The notes beneath the pieces are model-generated. The model did no database searches and was not told the origin of the DNA. It saw only the letters and a list, made by a program, of their open reading frames with translations. From Streptomyces endocoffeicus (GTDB lineage: Bacteria > Actinomycetota > Actinomycetes > Streptomycetales > Streptomycetaceae), in assembly GCF_016741935.1 (NCBI RefSeq), contig NZ_JAERRG010000012.1, forward strand, positions 62,001 through 126,000: DNA of 64,000 bases, read 5' to 3'. A program made the translations under genes and the position numbers. This document shows, in pieces, positions 62,069 to 64,000 of this stretch; position 1 is the first letter of the stretch; every line of letters begins with the position of its first letter.

Positions 62069-64000
<1,932 letters not shown>

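Overview
The window is high-GC actinobacterial chromosome and almost certainly Streptomyces. The evidence is very high GC with G/C-biased third positions, many GTG starts, two-residue-spaced -10 boxes of the TAGxxT type, an Lsr2-family nucleoid protein, mycothiol-family proteins, eukaryotic-type kinases and a perfect parS-like palindrome. Most genes are typical core-chromosome genes.

Layout. 0-8 kb: a DUF3073 protein, then purine biosynthesis genes on the minus strand (purM, purF; purS-purQ-purL with 4-bp overlaps), with a mycothiol-type DinB/SCP2 protein and a SnoaL-like protein between them. 8-10 kb: an lsr2 paralogue behind an A+T-rich leader and three tRNA-Gly genes, one (TCC) with an abnormal elbow; the last two flank a 1-kb non-coding repeat element. 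10-18.5 kb: purC, a phytoene-desaturase-like flavoprotein, a second repeat element with matching inverted ends, an N,N-dimethylformamidase-like protein, a membrane protein of M48-protease type without its zinc site, and purD. 18.8-23 kb: a SLATT-domain membrane protein, an unknown protein, a GntR regulator and a class-III aminotransferase. 23-28 kb: two tandem Ser/Thr kinases with different C-terminal membrane/sensor halves. 28-34 kb: purA, a diacylglycerol-kinase-like protein, and a GbsR/MarR regulator facing an ABC exporter across a 16-bp palindrome. 34-37 kb: a cytochrome P450 and a two-component system. 37-41 kb: an operon for tryptophan to anthranilate (tdo, kynU, putative kynurenine formamidase), then DUF3151 and an MFS exporter. 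43-49 kb: fbaA, a parS-like site, pyrE, aldose epimerase, SRPBCC membrane protein, membrane spermidine-synthase-like protein and DUF2617. 49.5-52.4 kb: a Gly/His/Cys-rich membrane protein, a lipoprotein hydrolase, DUF5996 and a 73-residue protein.

52.4-59.3 kb looks like an accessory island. It has a VOC protein, small unknown proteins, a three-gene microcistron of overlapping small ORFs divergent from an XRE/TPR regulator, cutA, and a complete class I/II aminotransferase facing a truncated 3' remnant of another aminotransferase. The core chromosome resumes with a polytopic mannosyltransferase-like protein, a YbjN-domain protein and clpB, which runs off the right edge.

The purine genes seen here (purM, F, L, Q, S, C, D, A) cover most of the route to IMP and the first committed step to AMP. 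With pyrE and fbaA they mark this as central-metabolism chromosome. Assignments come from reading motifs by eye; no database search was run.
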